Source of the DNA: Cytobacillus oceanisediminis 2691
GTDB taxonomy: Bacteria; Bacillota; Bacilli; Bacillales; Cytobacillaceae
Assembly: GCF_000294775.2 (NCBI RefSeq)
Contig: NZ_CP015506.1
Span: forward strand, 4,067,501 to 4,131,500
DNA: 64,000 bases
Direction of reading: 5' to 3'
Notes under the pieces: generated by a model
Told to the model about the DNA's origin: nothing
Databases searched by the model: none
Seen by the model: only the letters and a program-made list of their open reading frames with translations
Part shown: positions 63,367 through 64,000 of the stretch, piece by piece
Layout of the letters: every line of letters starts with the position of its first letter
Position numbering within the stretch: position 1 is the stretch's first letter
Translations under genes and position numbers: made by a program

Positions 63367-64000
63367 TTATTTATTTTTAGCAAGCCAGGCTGCTCCAATT
63401 ACGCCGGCATCATTGCCCAATGTGGCAATATCTATGACGGTGGATTCCTTCACTCCTGGAAACGCAAATTTAGCGAAGTTTTCAATAACAGGCTTCAGCA
63501 GGACATCACCTGCTTTGGATACTCCTCCGCCTAATACTATTTTTTCCGGATTCAAGGTATTTGCTATATTTGCCAATGCCAGTCCCAGGTGCATAGCTGT
63601 TTCATTGACTACCAGAAGAGATGCTTCATCCCCATTCCTTGCTGAATCGAAAACATCTTTTGCTGTGATAAACCCATTCTCCCTATATAAATTGGAAAGA
63701 ACCCCTTCTCCACCCGATTTTAGGTTTTCAAGAGCCTGTCGGACAATGCCTGTAGCTGATGCTATTGTTTCAAGGCAGCCCGCTTTTCCGCAATTGCACT
63801 GAGCACCGCCAAAAGGAACGGAAGTAATGTGGCCAATTTCACCTGCAGCTCCGCTGACTCCCTGCACAATATCTCCGTTGGCAATTACTCCGCCGCCGAC
63901 ACCTGTGCCAAGTGTTACACATACAAGATCTTTAGCGCCATTTCCGGCTCCCTTCCACATTTCGCCCAGAGCAGCGCAGTTAGCATCATTATCAATGATG
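63367..64000 (-). CDS. glcK: glucokinase (ROK family), 5' end outside the window
   Basis: The last 210 residues of a ROK-family glucokinase; the frame is open to the window edge. It has [10 protein letters not shown], the ATP-binding [11 protein letters not shown], the substrate histidine in EIGHITSV and the zinc cysteines [11 protein letters not shown]. It phosphorylates glucose to glucose 6-phosphate in the cytosol. In B. subtilis glcK (yqgR) lies at this place in the yqg cluster. Confidence 0.93.
   Translation of the reverse strand, partial: IIDNDANCAALGEMWKGAGNGAKDLVCVTLGTGVGGGVIANGDIVQGVSGAAGEIGHITSVPFGGAQCNCGKAGCLETIASATGIVRQALENLKSGGEGVLSNLYRENGFITAKDVFDSARNGDEASLLVVNETAMHLGLALANIANTLNPEKIVLGGGVSKAGDVLLKPVIENFAKFAFPGVKESTVIDIATLGNDAGVIGAAWLAKNK

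Noticed and set aside
1-64000. CRISPR array or Cas genes guiding the Tn7-like element
   Set aside because: No regularly spaced repeats of 25-40 bp and no Cas-like protein were seen in the window.

Overview
The DNA is AT-rich with strong AGGAGG-type ribosome binding sites, frequent TTG/GTG starts and U-tailed terminators. It reads as a Bacillaceae chromosome (Bacillus, Cytobacillus or a close relative). The right flank (54.5-64 kb) is core chromosome in the order known from Bacillus subtilis upstream of the comG operon: comGA, tRNA-Gln, mgsR, an HTH regulator, yqgY, a methyltransferase, yqgX, yqgW, yqgV, yqgU, yqgT and glcK (cut by the window end).

comGA, the competence pilus ATPase gene, is broken at 54,497/54,498. 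The sequence to its left is the end of a Tn7-like transposon. It has a TG...CA terminus followed by at least six copies of a site close to TCTCAYGYTTTATGAAA, as expected for TnsB binding sites. The transposase genes lie at 6.2-15.5 kb on the minus strand: a TniQ/TnsD protein, a TnsC ATPase, a TnsB DDE transposase, a protein with a degenerate tyrosine-recombinase fold, two small unknown genes, and a second TniQ/TnsD protein. No TnsA is seen. No matching second end was found in the window, so bases 1-54,497 probably all lie inside one very large element whose other end, with the rest of comGA, is left of position 1.

The cargo divides into blocks. At 0-3.3 kb are a beta-rich unknown protein, a PD-(D/E)XK nuclease with zinc ribbon that resembles the pPIWI-RE-associated REase, and the start of a P-loop/Fe-S helicase-like protein. 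A promoter-to-terminator unit for a small RNA of about 135 nt and an XRE/ImmA regulatory pair follow. From 16 to 47 kb there is a collection of Bacillus accessory genes: lipoproteins, small membrane proteins, MFS, GrpB, histidine phosphatase, ECF sigma factor, HAD, methyltransferase, DUF2332, DUF3916 and DUF5316. An IS21 element and a group II intron are inserted among them, and several genes are decayed (GGDEF, DinB and GNAT genes carry single in-frame stops).

The most interesting cargo is at 47-52.3 kb. A compact four-gene operon encodes a TIR-domain protein, a membrane zinc peptidase of the YugP type, a small membrane protein and a Shedu-like (DUF4263) nuclease. It is followed rightward by three copies of a conserved structured RNA on the minus strand. 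One copy has its own sigma-A promoter and terminator and sits directly in front of a gene that resembles BECR-fold nucleases (PBECR4-like), an arrangement like that of type III toxin-antitoxin loci. Overall the window looks like a Tn7-like element that inactivates natural competence and carries several defence or toxin candidates.
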